NCBI GenBank assembly: GCA_963997635.1
Contig: CAXEND010000001.1
Coordinates: forward strand, 189,316-253,315
DNA: 64,000 nt
Source: GCA-2728135 sp002728135
Lineage (GTDB): Bacteria > Pseudomonadota > Alphaproteobacteria > UBA828
Reading direction: 5' to 3'
This document shows, one piece after another, positions 28,773 through 38,506 of the stretch (within the stretch, counting starts at the first letter, position 1; each line of letters begins with the position of its first letter). The notes beneath the pieces are model-generated. The model saw only the letters and a program-made list of their open reading frames with translations. It was not told the DNA's origin and searched no databases. A program made the translations under genes and the position numbers.

Positions 28773-29792
28773 ATGCGTGTTTACTATGATCGTGATGCAG
28801 ACTTAAACCTGATAAAAAGTAAAAAGGTAGTAATTTTAGGATATGGTAGCCAAGGCTTTGCTCACGCTAACAATCTAAAAGATAGTGGGGTGTCAGAAGT
28901 TGCTGTCGGCCTCCGGTCAGACTCTAATTCGGTTGCTAAGGCCGAAAGTGCAGGTCTGAAAGTTCTAAGCATGGATGATGCTGCAAAATGGGCTGATGTA
29001 GTAATGATGTTAACACCAGATGAACTTCAACGTGACATTTGGAATATAAATTTGCGGGAAAATATGAAGCAAGGTGCTGCCTTAGCATTTGCCCATGGTT
29101 TAAATGTGCATTACAACCTTATTGAGCCAAGATCAGATTTAGATGTTTTTATGGTTGCACCTAAAGGTCCTGGTCATACTGTTCGTTCTGAGTATGAACG
29201 AGGTGCTGGCGTTCCATGTTTGCTAGCTGTTGCACAAGATGCTTCAAGCAATGCATCTGAGATTGGCCTTTCATACGCTGCAGCAATAGGTGGTGGTCGT
29301 TCTGGAATTATAGAAACAACATTCCGAGAAGAAGTCGAAACGGACTTGTTTGGGGAGCAGGTGGTTCTGTGTGGAGGCCTTACTTCACTTATAACAGAGG
29401 CATGGGAGACATTGGTCGAAGCGGGATACGCTCCTGAAATGGCATATTTTGAAACTCTTCATGAAGTAAAATTAATAGTAGACCTTATTTATGAAGGGGG
29501 CATTGCAAATATGCGCTATTCAATTTCAAATACTGCTGAGTATGGTGATTACACAAGAGGTAGTAGAATCATAGATTCTCGTACAAAAAAACGTATGCGT
29601 GAAATTTTAAGTGAAATTCAGTCTGGTCAATTTGTAACAGAATGGATGTCTGAAAACGGAGCTGGTCAACCGAGCTTTAAAGCTATGAGGCGTCGTGGAG
29701 CTGAGCATCCTATAGAGGCAGTGGGTGAGAAGCTTAGGGGGATGATGCCTTGGATTGGAGAAAACCGCTTGGTAGATAAATCAAAAAATTGA
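28773..29792 (+). CDS. ilvC: Ketol-acid reductoisomerase
   Basis: A 339-residue class I KARI, which converts acetolactate to dihydroxyisovalerate with NADPH and magnesium. The Rossmann fingerprint GYGSQGFAHANNLKDSG is near 24-40, with RSDS in the phosphate-binding loop (about 48-51). The C-terminal domain holds the metal ligands in TDLFGEQ (about 190-196) and the second glutamate in ETLHEVKLI. AAAGGA lies upstream of the ATG. It completes the ilvBHC set. Confidence 0.94.
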   Translation: MRVYYDRDADLNLIKSKKVVILGYGSQGFAHANNLKDSGVSEVAVGLRSDSNSVAKAESAGLKVLSMDDAAKWADVVMMLTPDELQRDIWNINLRENMKQGAALAFAHGLNVHYNLIEPRSDLDVFMVAPKGPGHTVRSEYERGAGVPCLLAVAQDASSNASEIGLSYAAAIGGGRSGIIETTFREEVETDLFGEQVVLCGGLTSLITEAWETLVEAGYAPEMAYFETLHEVKLIVDLIYEGGIANMRYSISNTAEYGDYTRGSRIIDSRTKKRMREILSEIQSGQFVTEWMSENGAGQPSFKAMRRRGAEHPIEAVGEKLRGMMPWIGENRLVDKSKN

Positions 29793-29844
29793 TATTTTTA
29801 GGGGTAGGTAATTTATAAGTTTTTTAAACATCAGGGATAACTTG

Positions 29845-30777
29845 ATGGCTTTTAAATGTATGCGAAGAGGGCACTCTGTCTCAGTAATTTTTGGTATAAG
29901 CTGTGCACTAATAGCAGTAGTCATCTGGGGTGGTTGGATTGTTTACACACGCCACTCAGTGTTAAGTTATCTATCCCCATTAGACGTTGGTTTATTAAGA
30001 TTTGGAACTCCAGCAGTACTCTTAGCCCCTATATGGATCAAATCAGGTCTAATTCCATCAGGAGTACCAAAGCGTGTTTTATTTCCATTACTTGCGGGGT
30101 CTGGAGCTTTTTTTTCGTTATCAATTTCAAACGGTATGACCTTTGCACCTGCTGCACATACTGGTGCTTTGGTTCCTGGAACAATCCCATTATGGGCAGC
30201 AGCCATTGGTTTTTTCATATTTAAGGAACATTTTAACCGTGTTCGTTTGCTTGGCCTGTTGGTTATGTTTTTTGGTGCTCTACTTCTGGGGGGTGCTTCA
30301 GCAATATTTGATTCTATTACTGAAGGTGCTTGGAGGGGTCACTTACTTTTTCTTTTTTCTGCATTTATGTGGGCATGTTATGCACATGCATTTGTGCGTT
30401 CGGGATTAAGTGCTATACAAGCTGTAGCAGTATCAAGTGTATGGTCAGCTATTGTGCATGCTATACTGGCTCTATCTTTTGGATCCTCTTTGCCAAGTAT
30501 TGAGACTGATTTACTCTTGTGGCAAATTCTTGTTCAAGGCCTGCTTTCTGGAGTGATTGCTTTCATCACATTCTCAATAGCTGTAAAACGACTGGGTCCC
30601 ACTCGTGCTGCTGGTTTTACGTCTTTGGTTCCTGCAATAGCAGCTATAGGTGGTTTTTTTGCTATAGGAGAACCTTTAGGAATAATAGAAATAATAGCTA
30701 TTATATTTGTTACTTTGGGTGTAGTTATCGCTTCTGGAGGGGTATTTCAAAAGAGTTCAGGAAGAAATCTGTTTTAG
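29845..30777 (+). CDS. EamA/DMT-family transporter
   Basis: A permease of about 310 residues with ten predicted membrane spans arranged as two EamA repeats: IAVVIWGGWIVYTRHSVL in the first half and SAFMWACYAHAFVRSGLSA in the second. Members of the drug/metabolite transporter group export or import amino acids, nucleotides or other small metabolites. AGGG upstream supports the ATG at 29845. It follows ilvC by 52 bases on the same strand and could share its transcript, which hints at amino acid export, but the substrate is not determined. Confidence 0.85.
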   Translation: MAFKCMRRGHSVSVIFGISCALIAVVIWGGWIVYTRHSVLSYLSPLDVGLLRFGTPAVLLAPIWIKSGLIPSGVPKRVLFPLLAGSGAFFSLSISNGMTFAPAAHTGALVPGTIPLWAAAIGFFIFKEHFNRVRLLGLLVMFFGALLLGGASAIFDSITEGAWRGHLLFLFSAFMWACYAHAFVRSGLSAIQAVAVSSVWSAIVHAILALSFGSSLPSIETDLLLWQILVQGLLSGVIAFITFSIAVKRLGPTRAAGFTSLVPAIAAIGGFFAIGEPLGIIEIIAIIFVTLGVVIASGGVFQKSSGRNLF

Positions 30778-31195
30778 GGAATTTATAGAAAAATATGGTA
30801 AATTTAAGCAAATCAATTAACATATTGTATTTGTTTAACTTGTTTTGAGCCAATAAAAGGCGTATCTAAACTTTATCAACCAATATTACATTGGATAGTA
30901 TTTAAAAGCAGTTTATATATTTGCTCTATTTATGCCTTTATTTTGGGCTAAAAGATATATGTTTAGTGTTTTTGTTATATAGAATGAGGTTGGCCGGATG
31001 TTTAGAGTAAAGCCTAATAAGGCAATCAAGATTAAAAAGAAAATTTTCTTTTTCTATAAGATTGACTCTCTATTTGCTAACCATAATCTCTGTATTTGGG
31101 ATCTGCGACTTATTACCCCCAGGCCATAATTATATGCATGGTAACTGGGTGCACTAAAGTTGATAGAAACCGTAAAAACATGAGGGGTCGTAACA
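30778..31195 (+). other. leuA upstream region, possible leader
   Basis: A 418-base stretch before leuA without an assigned gene. It holds a short ATG frame at 30999-31130 (43 residues, many Lys and Phe) that looks unlike a real protein. It also holds a nested stem: CCCAG (31118-31122) with CTGGG (31145-31149), and CCAT (31124-31127) with ATGG (31138-31141). No run of T follows, so it is not a plain terminator. It could be a 5' leader structure controlling leuA; there is no clear run of leucine codons in a good leader peptide. Confidence 0.3.
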
Positions 31196-32749
31196 ATGAC
31201 CGTTGATACCAAAAAAGAAGAAATAGTTATTTTTGATACTACTTTACGTGATGGAGAACAATCTCCAGGTGCTTCTATGAATTTAGAGGAAAAGATACGT
31301 ATTGCAGAAGTTTTGGAAGAGCTAAAAGTAGATGTAATAGAAGCAGGCTTCCCCATTGCCTCTAATGGAGATTTCGAGGCTGTTTATGGTGTTGCTCAGA
31401 TAGTTAAAGAAAGCATAGTTTGTGGGCTAGCTCGAGCAGGAAAAAAGGATATTGAAAGGGCTGCAGAAGCTCTTAAACCTGCCAAAAGAGGAAGAATACA
31501 TACGTTTATATCAACTAGTCCTCTACACATGAGTGTTAAACTACAAATGAAACCAGAAGATGTGCACCAAGCTGTTTTGGAAAGCGTGAGTCATGCACGT
31601 AGGTTTACTGACGATGTTGAATGGTCTTGTGAGGATGGTTCGCGAACAGAACATGATTTTTTATGTAGATGTGTAGAGAGTGCAATAAAGGCAGGCGCTA
31701 ATACAATTAATATCCCAGATACTGTTGGTTATGCAGAACCCGAGGAATTTGCATCTTTAATAGCAATGCTCTTTAATCGTGTTCCAAATATTGATAGGGC
31801 AGTACTTTCCGTACATTGTCATAATGATCTTGGACTTGCTGTGGCAAACTCCCTTGCTGCAGTTGGTGCTGGGGCTCGCCAAATAGAATGTACCATAAAT
31901 GGACTTGGTGAGCGTGCCGGTAATGCTGCAATGGAGGAAATTGTCATGGCACTACGTACCCGCTCTGACAGATATAATATAGGTACGGTAATTAATTCAA
32001 AAGTTATAACAAAAGCTTCAAGACTAGTGTCTCAAATTACAGGTTTTGCAATCCAGCCAAATAAGGCAATAGTCGGTGCCAATGCTTTTGCTCACGAGAG
32101 TGGTATTCATCAGGACGGGGTTTTAAAAGACGCTCAAACATATGAAATTATGACTCCAGAGTCAGTAGGGTTGGTAAAATCTACTTTAGTTATGGGAAAA
32201 CATTCGGGGCGACACGCATTTAGGGAAAAACTTAGAGAGTTAGGCTACGATGAAATTGGTGATAATGCTTTTCAGGAAGCTTTTGAGCGTTTTAAAGATA
32301 TGGCGGATAAGAAGAAAGATGTTTATGACGAAGATATTATAGCCTTAGTCACAGATGAAATGTCAGCTGAAAGTGAAAGAATTAGATTTTGTTCACTTGA
32401 TATAGCTTGTGGTTCAAGTGGCCCGCAGAAAGCAACATTAGTTCTAGAGGTTGACGGTAAAGAGGAGACAGCAATTTCAACGGGTAATGGCCCTGTGGAT
32501 GCAACTTTTAATGCAATAAAACAAATTTTTCCACATGATGCTACATTGCAACTTTATCAAGTTCATGCTGTAACAGAAGGTACGGATGCTCAGGCAACTG
32601 TTACTGTGAGATTGGAAGAGAGTGGACGTAGCTCAAACGGAAAAGGGTCAGATATTGATACAATGGTATCTTCTGCAAGAGCGTATGTTCATGCACTTAA
32701 TAAATTATTAACAAAGCGTGAAAAATCTGCACCAGCTGCAGTAGCATGA
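31196..32749 (+). CDS. leuA: 2-isopropylmalate synthase
   Basis: A 517-residue enzyme condensing acetyl-CoA with 2-oxoisovalerate, the committed step to leucine. The HMGL-type barrel starts with FDTTLRDGEQSPGASMN (about 12-28). The metal-binding HCHNDLGLAVANSLAAV lies near 206-222, and GLGERAGNAAMEE near 237-249. The C-terminal LeuA allosteric domain, which senses leucine, spans about 395-505 (CGSSGPQKATLVLEVDG...). Length and order are standard. Confidence 0.94.
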   Translation: MTVDTKKEEIVIFDTTLRDGEQSPGASMNLEEKIRIAEVLEELKVDVIEAGFPIASNGDFEAVYGVAQIVKESIVCGLARAGKKDIERAAEALKPAKRGRIHTFISTSPLHMSVKLQMKPEDVHQAVLESVSHARRFTDDVEWSCEDGSRTEHDFLCRCVESAIKAGANTINIPDTVGYAEPEEFASLIAMLFNRVPNIDRAVLSVHCHNDLGLAVANSLAAVGAGARQIECTINGLGERAGNAAMEEIVMALRTRSDRYNIGTVINSKVITKASRLVSQITGFAIQPNKAIVGANAFAHESGIHQDGVLKDAQTYEIMTPESVGLVKSTLVMGKHSGRHAFREKLRELGYDEIGDNAFQEAFERFKDMADKKKDVYDEDIIALVTDEMSAESERIRFCSLDIACGSSGPQKATLVLEVDGKEETAISTGNGPVDATFNAIKQIFPHDATLQLYQVHAVTEGTDAQATVTVRLEESGRSSNGKGSDIDTMVSSARAYVHALNKLLTKREKSAPAAVA

Positions 32750-32829
32750 ATTCTATGTGGGTTCGTTTAACAGAGTTTAATGTCGGGTAGTGGATAGTTT
32801 GTTAAATTTTTGTGAAAAGGCAGGCAAAT

Positions 32830-33870
32830 ATGTTTTCTAAGTTAACAGGATTTCTCTCCGCTGACATGGCGATAGATCTGGGTACGGCCAACACTCTAGT
32901 TTATGTTCGTCAACAGGGAATTGTTTTGAACGAACCATCTGTTGTAGCAATATCAAATTATAAGGGTCGGAAGCGTGTTTTAGCTGTTGGTGAAGAAGCC
33001 AAACAAATGCTTGGCCGCACCCCAGGTAACATTGAGGCAATTCGCCCTTTAAGAGATGGTGTTATAGCTGATTTTGAAATTGCAGAGGAAATGATCAAGC
33101 ACTTTATAAGGAAGGTTCATAATCGTCGCTCTTTTGCGAGTCCACAGGTCGTTATTTGTGTTCCTTCTGGGTCAACAGCCGTTGAGAGAAGAGCAATCCA
33201 AGAATCTGCTGAGAGTGCTGGAGCTAGGAGAGTCTTTTTGATTGAGGAACCAATGGCTGCAGCTATTGGAGCTCACTTGCCTGTAACAGAACCAACTGGA
33301 TCAATGGTAGTTGATATTGGTGGAGGTACGACTGAAGTGGCTGTACTTTCATTAGGAGGAATAGTCTATGCACGGAGTGTACGTGTTGGTGGTGATAAGA
33401 TGGATGAAAGTATTATTGCCTATGTACGTCGTACTCATAACTTACTTTTAGGTGAAAGTTCTGCTGAAAGAATCAAGCAATCAATTGGGACAGCATGCCC
33501 TCCAGAAGATGGTGATGGCGAATCATTAAATATAAAAGGTCGAGACCTAATGAATGGTGTTCCTAAGGAGATTACAATAACTCAAAGGCAGATAGCAGAA
33601 AGTTTAGCTGAGCCCGTGGGATCCATTATTGATGCAGTGAAAGTAGCACTTGAAAACACAGCTCCAGAACTTGCGGCGGACATTGTAGATAAAGGAATTG
33701 TGCTAACTGGAGGAGGAGCTCTTTTAGGCAATCTTGATTTTGTTCTAAGACATGCAACTGGTTTGCCAGTATCAATTGCTGATGAAGCTCTTTCCTGTGT
33801 AGCACTTGGCACAGGTCGTTGTTTAGAGGAAATGAAAACCCTTCAAAATGTTCTCCAAGAAGCCTTCTAG
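32830..33870 (+). CDS. mreB: Rod-shape actin homologue MreB
   Basis: A 346-residue bacterial actin that organises the cell-wall elongation complex under the membrane. It starts MFSKLTGFLSADMAIDLGTANTL, the usual amphipathic N-terminus plus phosphate-1 loop. VVDIGGGTTEVAVLSLGG (about 159-176) is phosphate-2, and GIVLTGGGALLGNLD is the adenosine motif. I choose the ATG at 32830, after AAGGCAGG, over a GTG six codons upstream. It is the first gene of mreB-mreC-mreD-mrdA-rodA. Confidence 0.95.
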   Translation: MFSKLTGFLSADMAIDLGTANTLVYVRQQGIVLNEPSVVAISNYKGRKRVLAVGEEAKQMLGRTPGNIEAIRPLRDGVIADFEIAEEMIKHFIRKVHNRRSFASPQVVICVPSGSTAVERRAIQESAESAGARRVFLIEEPMAAAIGAHLPVTEPTGSMVVDIGGGTTEVAVLSLGGIVYARSVRVGGDKMDESIIAYVRRTHNLLLGESSAERIKQSIGTACPPEDGDGESLNIKGRDLMNGVPKEITITQRQIAESLAEPVGSIIDAVKVALENTAPELAADIVDKGIVLTGGGALLGNLDFVLRHATGLPVSIADEALSCVALGTGRCLEEMKTLQNVLQEAF

Positions 33871-33927
33871 GTTATTAAATAAGTTTACTAATAGCATTAT
33901 AAATCTCTTATTGGGGGGTAATTTTCG

Positions 33928-34809
33928 TTGAGGCCTAATAGAGGTCGAGCAATTCTTCAGGTCGTATCATTTAGAAGACTGATGAAGCGTTCAGGTTTTA
34001 TTTTTTTTATTGGTCTAGCTGTTGCACTAATGATTATATCTCAGGTCGAACCAGTTTTCCTTGAAAAGAGTCGGACCAATGTAACTGACTTAGCAACGCC
34101 AGTTCTGGGTTTTTTTTCTCGCCCAGCGGCAAGTGTATCAGATGTAGCTGATAGTATTGATAGTGTTATTTTAGTTCGAGAAGAAAATGCTCGTCTCAGA
34201 AAAGAAAACGAGCGCTTATTGCAAAATAGACTATTGTTTTCTCGCTTAAAAAAAGAAAACGAATATCTTCGTGAGATGCTAAATACCGCCCCAGACCCTG
34301 ATTCAGATTATGTTACGGCAAGAGTTGTAGGTGATGCAGGTGGCCCATTTGTTAGAACGCTTTTGGTTGCTGCTGGAAATAGTCAGGGAGTTGAGAAGGG
34401 GCAGGCTGTTGTGGCATCTTATGGGCTTGTTGGTAGGGTGGTTGAGGCAGGACGTAGCAGTGCAAGAGTATTGCTTATCACTGACTTAAATTCTCGTATC
34501 CCCATTGTTTTAGAGGCAAGTAGGCTCAAAGGAATTCTTGCGGGTAACAATACAGATAACCTTGTAATAGATTTCTTAAAAATAGACTCGAGTCTCAGTA
34601 TTGGAGATCAGGTAGTTACTTCAGGTGAGGGAGGAGCATTCCCACCTGGAATACCTATTGGTTATGTTAAGGAGATTAGAGAAGAGATGGTTATAGTTGA
34701 GCCATGGGTTAAATTGGACAAACTAGAGTTTGTGACTGTTTTAGATTACGCGATTCCGGGGATCTTGCCTTCTACCAGTCGGGCCGGGCGTGCTTACATG
34801 ATTGATTGA
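33928..34809 (+). CDS. mreC: Rod-shape protein MreC
   Basis: A 293-residue bitopic membrane protein linking MreB to periplasmic penicillin-binding proteins. One membrane span lies at about 19-36, then a coiled coil (about 70-112, REENARLRKENERLLQNRLL), then the beta-barrel MreC domain with AGNSQGVEKGQAVV and GLVGRVVEAG. The start is TTG at 33928, preceded by a strong GGGGGG. mreD begins right after or just inside the end of this gene. Confidence 0.92.
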   Translation: MRPNRGRAILQVVSFRRLMKRSGFIFFIGLAVALMIISQVEPVFLEKSRTNVTDLATPVLGFFSRPAASVSDVADSIDSVILVREENARLRKENERLLQNRLLFSRLKKENEYLREMLNTAPDPDSDYVTARVVGDAGGPFVRTLLVAAGNSQGVEKGQAVVASYGLVGRVVEAGRSSARVLLITDLNSRIPIVLEASRLKGILAGNNTDNLVIDFLKIDSSLSIGDQVVTSGEGGAFPPGIPIGYVKEIREEMVIVEPWVKLDKLEFVTVLDYAIPGILPSTSRAGRAYMID

Positions 34810-34828
34810 GAAAATAAGGACGGCTGAT

Positions 34829-35344
34829 ATGGAAACAGGATGGGTAGAACGGGGTAGTATTTATTTACGTAACTTGATGCCTTTTATGACAATTCTTATC
34901 CTTGTAATTGCTAGTGTGCTTCCATGGCATATTCCAGGCCTTGCTCCTGTGACACCTGCTTTTTCTCTAATGGCGGTATATTATTGGGCAATATATCGGC
35001 CAGAGAAACTTCCTTATATTGCTACGTTTACAGCAGGATTATTACAGGATATTTTGTCTGGTGGCCCTATTGGCATGAGTGCTCTTGTCTTGGTCTTAGT
35101 CCATGGTGTTGTTCGTAGCCAGCGGAGTTTCTTCCATGGGAAACCATTTCTTGTTATTTGGTGGGGCTTTTCAATTGTAGCTCCTGTTGCAGCTGCGGTT
35201 GGTTGGTCCGCTGCCAGTATATATTATGGTTTATTAGTACCTCCTATACCATTAATTGTGCATGTTGTTTTAACTATTTTATTATATCCTTTCATCGGTT
35301 TTGTGATGACAAAAATTCATAATACTATGTTAGCTAGGGCTTAA
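34829..35344 (+). CDS. mreD: Rod-shape membrane protein MreD
   Basis: A small polytopic membrane protein of about 171 residues with five predicted spans. It contains YWAIYRPEKLPYIATFTAGLLQD, shortened here to the family hallmark YRPEKLPY plus GLLQDILSGGPIG. I pick the ATG at 34829 because AAGGA lies eight bases upstream; a start at 34802 would overlap mreC by eight bases. It works with MreC and the PBP2-RodA synthase. Confidence 0.88.
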   Translation: METGWVERGSIYLRNLMPFMTILILVIASVLPWHIPGLAPVTPAFSLMAVYYWAIYRPEKLPYIATFTAGLLQDILSGGPIGMSALVLVLVHGVVRSQRSFFHGKPFLVIWWGFSIVAPVAAAVGWSAASIYYGLLVPPIPLIVHVVLTILLYPFIGFVMTKIHNTMLARA

Positions 35345-35347
35345 GAA

Positions 35348-37291
35348 ATGGGAATTCTTGGAATGAAATCTAAGTCCAAGGCAACAAGTATTAATAAAAT
35401 AGTTACGCGCCGTGCCTTTATTGTGGGTGGCTTTCAATTTGCTTTATTGGCAGGTGCTGTAGGAAGATTGTATCAACTTCAAGTTTTAGATGCTGATCGA
35501 TACAAAATGTTAGCAGATGAGAATCGGATAAATTTACAACTTGTAGCTCCTTTAAGAGGAAGGATTTTTGATCGTTTTGGTCTACCTTTAGCTGAAAATA
35601 AACAAAATTATCGTTTGATTATTATTCCTGAACAAGCTGGAAATATCAAAGTCGCATTGAAAGCTCTAAGTAGGCTGTTATTGCTGAGTGAATATGAACA
35701 ACAAAAAATTAAGAAAGAAGCTTTGTTAAGCAAGAATTTTTTACCTATAACTGTCCGAGAAAATTTGTCATGGCGTGAAGTAAGCCGAATTGAAGTTAGT
35801 TCACCCGAGCTTCCAGGGATAAATATAGAAGTCGGAGATAGTAGATATTATCAATTTGGTTCGCAAGCTGTACATTTGGTGGGGTATGTTGGTTTAGCAA
35901 CAAAGCAAGATATAAATAAAGAAAAAGATCCTATTATATCACTACCCAGTGTTAGGGTTGGTAAAAATGGAATTGAGAAACATTTTGAGACAAAACTTCG
36001 TGGAAAAGCAGGTAGTAGACAGGTTGAAATAAATGCTTTTGGTAGAGTCATACGTGAACTCGCAAGGGATGATGGCTTGCCAGGAGACGACCATGTCCTA
36101 ACCATTGATATGGGTCTCCAGTCATATGCGATGTCTACTTTAGGCGATGAAAGTGCAGGTTGTGTAGTATTAGATATTCATACTGGTGATATTTTAACTT
36201 TAATTTCTTCACCATCTTATGATCCCAATATGTTTACCACTGGTATTAGCCAAGGTCAGTGGGATTTACTTTTAAATCACCCAAGATTTCCTTTAACAAA
36301 TAAAGCAATCTCAGGACTATATCCACCCGGTTCAACATTTAAAATGATGGTTGCATTAGCGGCACTAGAAGCAAAATCTATTAATCCTAATACATCATTT
36401 TTCTGTCAAGGGCATATCACATTAGGAGATACAAAATTTCATTGTTGGCGGCGTGGAGGGCATGGGACTGTAACAATGGAGTCTGCAATTCAAAAATCTT
36501 GTGATGTATATTTTTATGAAGTTGCTAAGCTTATTGGTATAGAGAGAATAGGTGAAATGGCTCGTCGTTTTGGGCTAGGTAATTCAGTTGGAATTGAACT
36601 GCCAGGTGAGAAAGGCGGATTGGTTCCTTCTAAGGAATGGAAGCAAAGTGTACACGGTACACCATGGCAGCTTGGAGAGACACTTATAGCAGGTATTGGC
36701 CAGGGGTATTTACTTGCTACTCCTCTTCAGTTAGCTGTAATGGTTGCAAGAATAGCAAATGGTGGTGTAGCTATTTCACCAAGGTTAATTCAATCAGTGT
36801 ACAGGGCAGGAAAAATTATTGAACATACTAAGAAACCTGCACAAACAATGAATATATCTCCAGCAGATTTAGCCATAATTCAAAGGGGGATGCGTCAGGT
36901 TACAAATAGTCCTGGTGGAACAGCATACAAGGCTAGGATTCAAAACTCTAAATATCTTATGGCGGGTAAGACAGGAAGTTCTCAGGTGAAGAGAATTTCA
37001 GAACTTGAACGTGAACAGGGGGGATATAAAAATGAAGATCGTCCTTGGAGAGATCGAGATCATGCGTTGTTTGTTGGATATGCACCCATTGATTCTCCTC
37101 GTTATGCTGTCGCTGTTGTAGTAGAGCATGGTGGAGCAGGTTCTTCTGTAGCTGCTCCTATGGCACGCGATATCCTAACTGAAGTTCAGCGTCGTGATCC
37201 AGCTCGTAAAGAATCTGTCAGAAAGCCTTTTGCAACTCTGCCAGATGAAATCAAAAAGAGTTACGGTTATCCAGTAGCAAAAAAATCATGA
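35348..37291 (+). CDS. mrdA: Penicillin-binding protein 2
   Basis: A 647-residue class B penicillin-binding protein that crosslinks peptidoglycan during elongation. One N-terminal membrane span (about 24-44) is followed by the PBP dimerisation domain, starting near RLYQLQVLDADRY and including LRGRIFDRFGLPLAEN. The transpeptidase domain has the SxxK serine in YPPGSTFKMMVAL (about 328-340), the SxN-type triad as SCD in QKSCDVYFYE, and KTG in MAGKTGSSQVK (about 537-547). It begins four bases after mreD and overlaps rodA by four bases. Confidence 0.94.
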   Translation: MGILGMKSKSKATSINKIVTRRAFIVGGFQFALLAGAVGRLYQLQVLDADRYKMLADENRINLQLVAPLRGRIFDRFGLPLAENKQNYRLIIIPEQAGNIKVALKALSRLLLLSEYEQQKIKKEALLSKNFLPITVRENLSWREVSRIEVSSPELPGINIEVGDSRYYQFGSQAVHLVGYVGLATKQDINKEKDPIISLPSVRVGKNGIEKHFETKLRGKAGSRQVEINAFGRVIRELARDDGLPGDDHVLTIDMGLQSYAMSTLGDESAGCVVLDIHTGDILTLISSPSYDPNMFTTGISQGQWDLLLNHPRFPLTNKAISGLYPPGSTFKMMVALAALEAKSINPNTSFFCQGHITLGDTKFHCWRRGGHGTVTMESAIQKSCDVYFYEVAKLIGIERIGEMARRFGLGNSVGIELPGEKGGLVPSKEWKQSVHGTPWQLGETLIAGIGQGYLLATPLQLAVMVARIANGGVAISPRLIQSVYRAGKIIEHTKKPAQTMNISPADLAIIQRGMRQVTNSPGGTAYKARIQNSKYLMAGKTGSSQVKRISELEREQGGYKNEDRPWRDRDHALFVGYAPIDSPRYAVAVVVEHGGAGSSVAAPMARDILTEVQRRDPARKESVRKPFATLPDEIKKSYGYPVAKKS

Positions 37292-38451
37292 GCTTGGCAG
37301 GCAAACATATCCAGCGAGATTTAAATTTTATTGAGCGTGTCTTTAAAATTAACTGGGTTTTTATTTTCTTGATTTGTTGTCCTGCCAGCCTTGGCTTTTT
37401 GATGTTATACTCTGCTGCTGACGGAAATATTGAACCTTGGGCTAAGGCACAAATGATTCGGTTTGGAATCGGATTCTTTTTAATGCTTGGTATAGCAATT
37501 TTAGACTTTCGGATTTTGCTTAAGTTAGCTTATTGGTTTTATGGTGCTTCGATAATTCTTTTGATTGCAGTAGAGCTTTTAGGTGACACTGCTATGGGGG
37601 CTACTCGCTGGATTTCTATAGGGCAAGTTCAATTGCAACCCTCAGAATTAATGAAGATTGGCTTAATACTTGGATTAGCTAAATATTTTCATGGAATAAA
37701 CTTTGAAGATATTGGAAGACTTAGAGTTTATATAATTCCCTTTTTTCTTATCTTGCTGCCAGCCGGGTTAGTTCTAAAACAGCCAGACCTTGGAACAGCA
37801 ATTCTACTTATCCTAGCGGGGTCTTCAATTTTTTTCTTGGCTGGTATAAGAATATGGAAAATGGCTATTGCTTTATGCTTAGTTATAGGGATTGTCCCCG
37901 TTATATGGCAGTTTTTAAGAGATTATCAGAAAGTTCGTGTCTTAAATTTCCTTGATCCTGAGAGTGATGCACTTGGAGCAGGATATCATATTTTACAATC
38001 TAAAATAGCTTTAGGGTCAGGGGGTATTTTTGGAAAAGGGTTAATGCAAGGAAGTCAGACGCATCTAAATTTTTTGCCAGAAAAGCAGACTGATTTCATA
38101 TTTACAATGCTTGCAGAAGAGCTCGGACTTGTGGGAGCACTGGGTGTGATTTTCCTTTATATGTTAATCATTAGTTATGGGATGTTTATTGGGTTAAAAT
38201 CCTCCACTCAGTTTGGGAAGTTATTAGCCATGGGTATTATGGTAACATTTTTTTTATACGTCTTTGTAAATATCTCAATGGTTATGGGTATACTTCCTGT
38301 AGTTGGTGTCCCCTTACCACTAATTTCATACGGTGGTTCGGCTATGTTGACATTAATGTTAGGCTTTGGGCTAGTTTTAAATGTCTGGGTAAACAGAGAA
38401 TTTAGAATTGGCAGACGCCCTAATAGCATTTTGCCGCACTCAAATATTTAA
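37288..38451 (+). CDS. rodA: RodA peptidoglycan polymerase
   Basis: A 387-residue SEDS-family glycosyltransferase with about ten membrane spans that polymerises glycan strands together with PBP2. Family segments are MGATRWISIGQVQLQPSELMK (here split over TRWISIG and QPSELMK), LKQPDLGTAILL, the ALGSGGIFGKGLMQGSQTHL loop, LPEKQTDFIF, and PVVGVPLPLISYGGSAM. The ATG overlaps the stop of mrdA as ATGA, which suggests coupled translation. This is the last gene of the mre operon. Confidence 0.94.
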   Translation: MSLAGKHIQRDLNFIERVFKINWVFIFLICCPASLGFLMLYSAADGNIEPWAKAQMIRFGIGFFLMLGIAILDFRILLKLAYWFYGASIILLIAVELLGDTAMGATRWISIGQVQLQPSELMKIGLILGLAKYFHGINFEDIGRLRVYIIPFFLILLPAGLVLKQPDLGTAILLILAGSSIFFLAGIRIWKMAIALCLVIGIVPVIWQFLRDYQKVRVLNFLDPESDALGAGYHILQSKIALGSGGIFGKGLMQGSQTHLNFLPEKQTDFIFTMLAEELGLVGALGVIFLYMLIISYGMFIGLKSSTQFGKLLAMGIMVTFFLYVFVNISMVMGILPVVGVPLPLISYGGSAMLTLMLGFGLVLNVWVNREFRIGRRPNSILPHSNI

Positions 38452-38506
38452 TTAAATTTTTCAAACAATGTAGGTTAATATACATAGAATTGAGAAATAA
38501 TATAAA

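Noticed and set aside
30999..31130. 43-residue ATG frame upstream of leuA as a leader peptide
   Set aside because: No leucine or other regulatory codon run, and the Lys/Phe-rich start reflects AT-rich DNA. Kept only as part of the description of the region.
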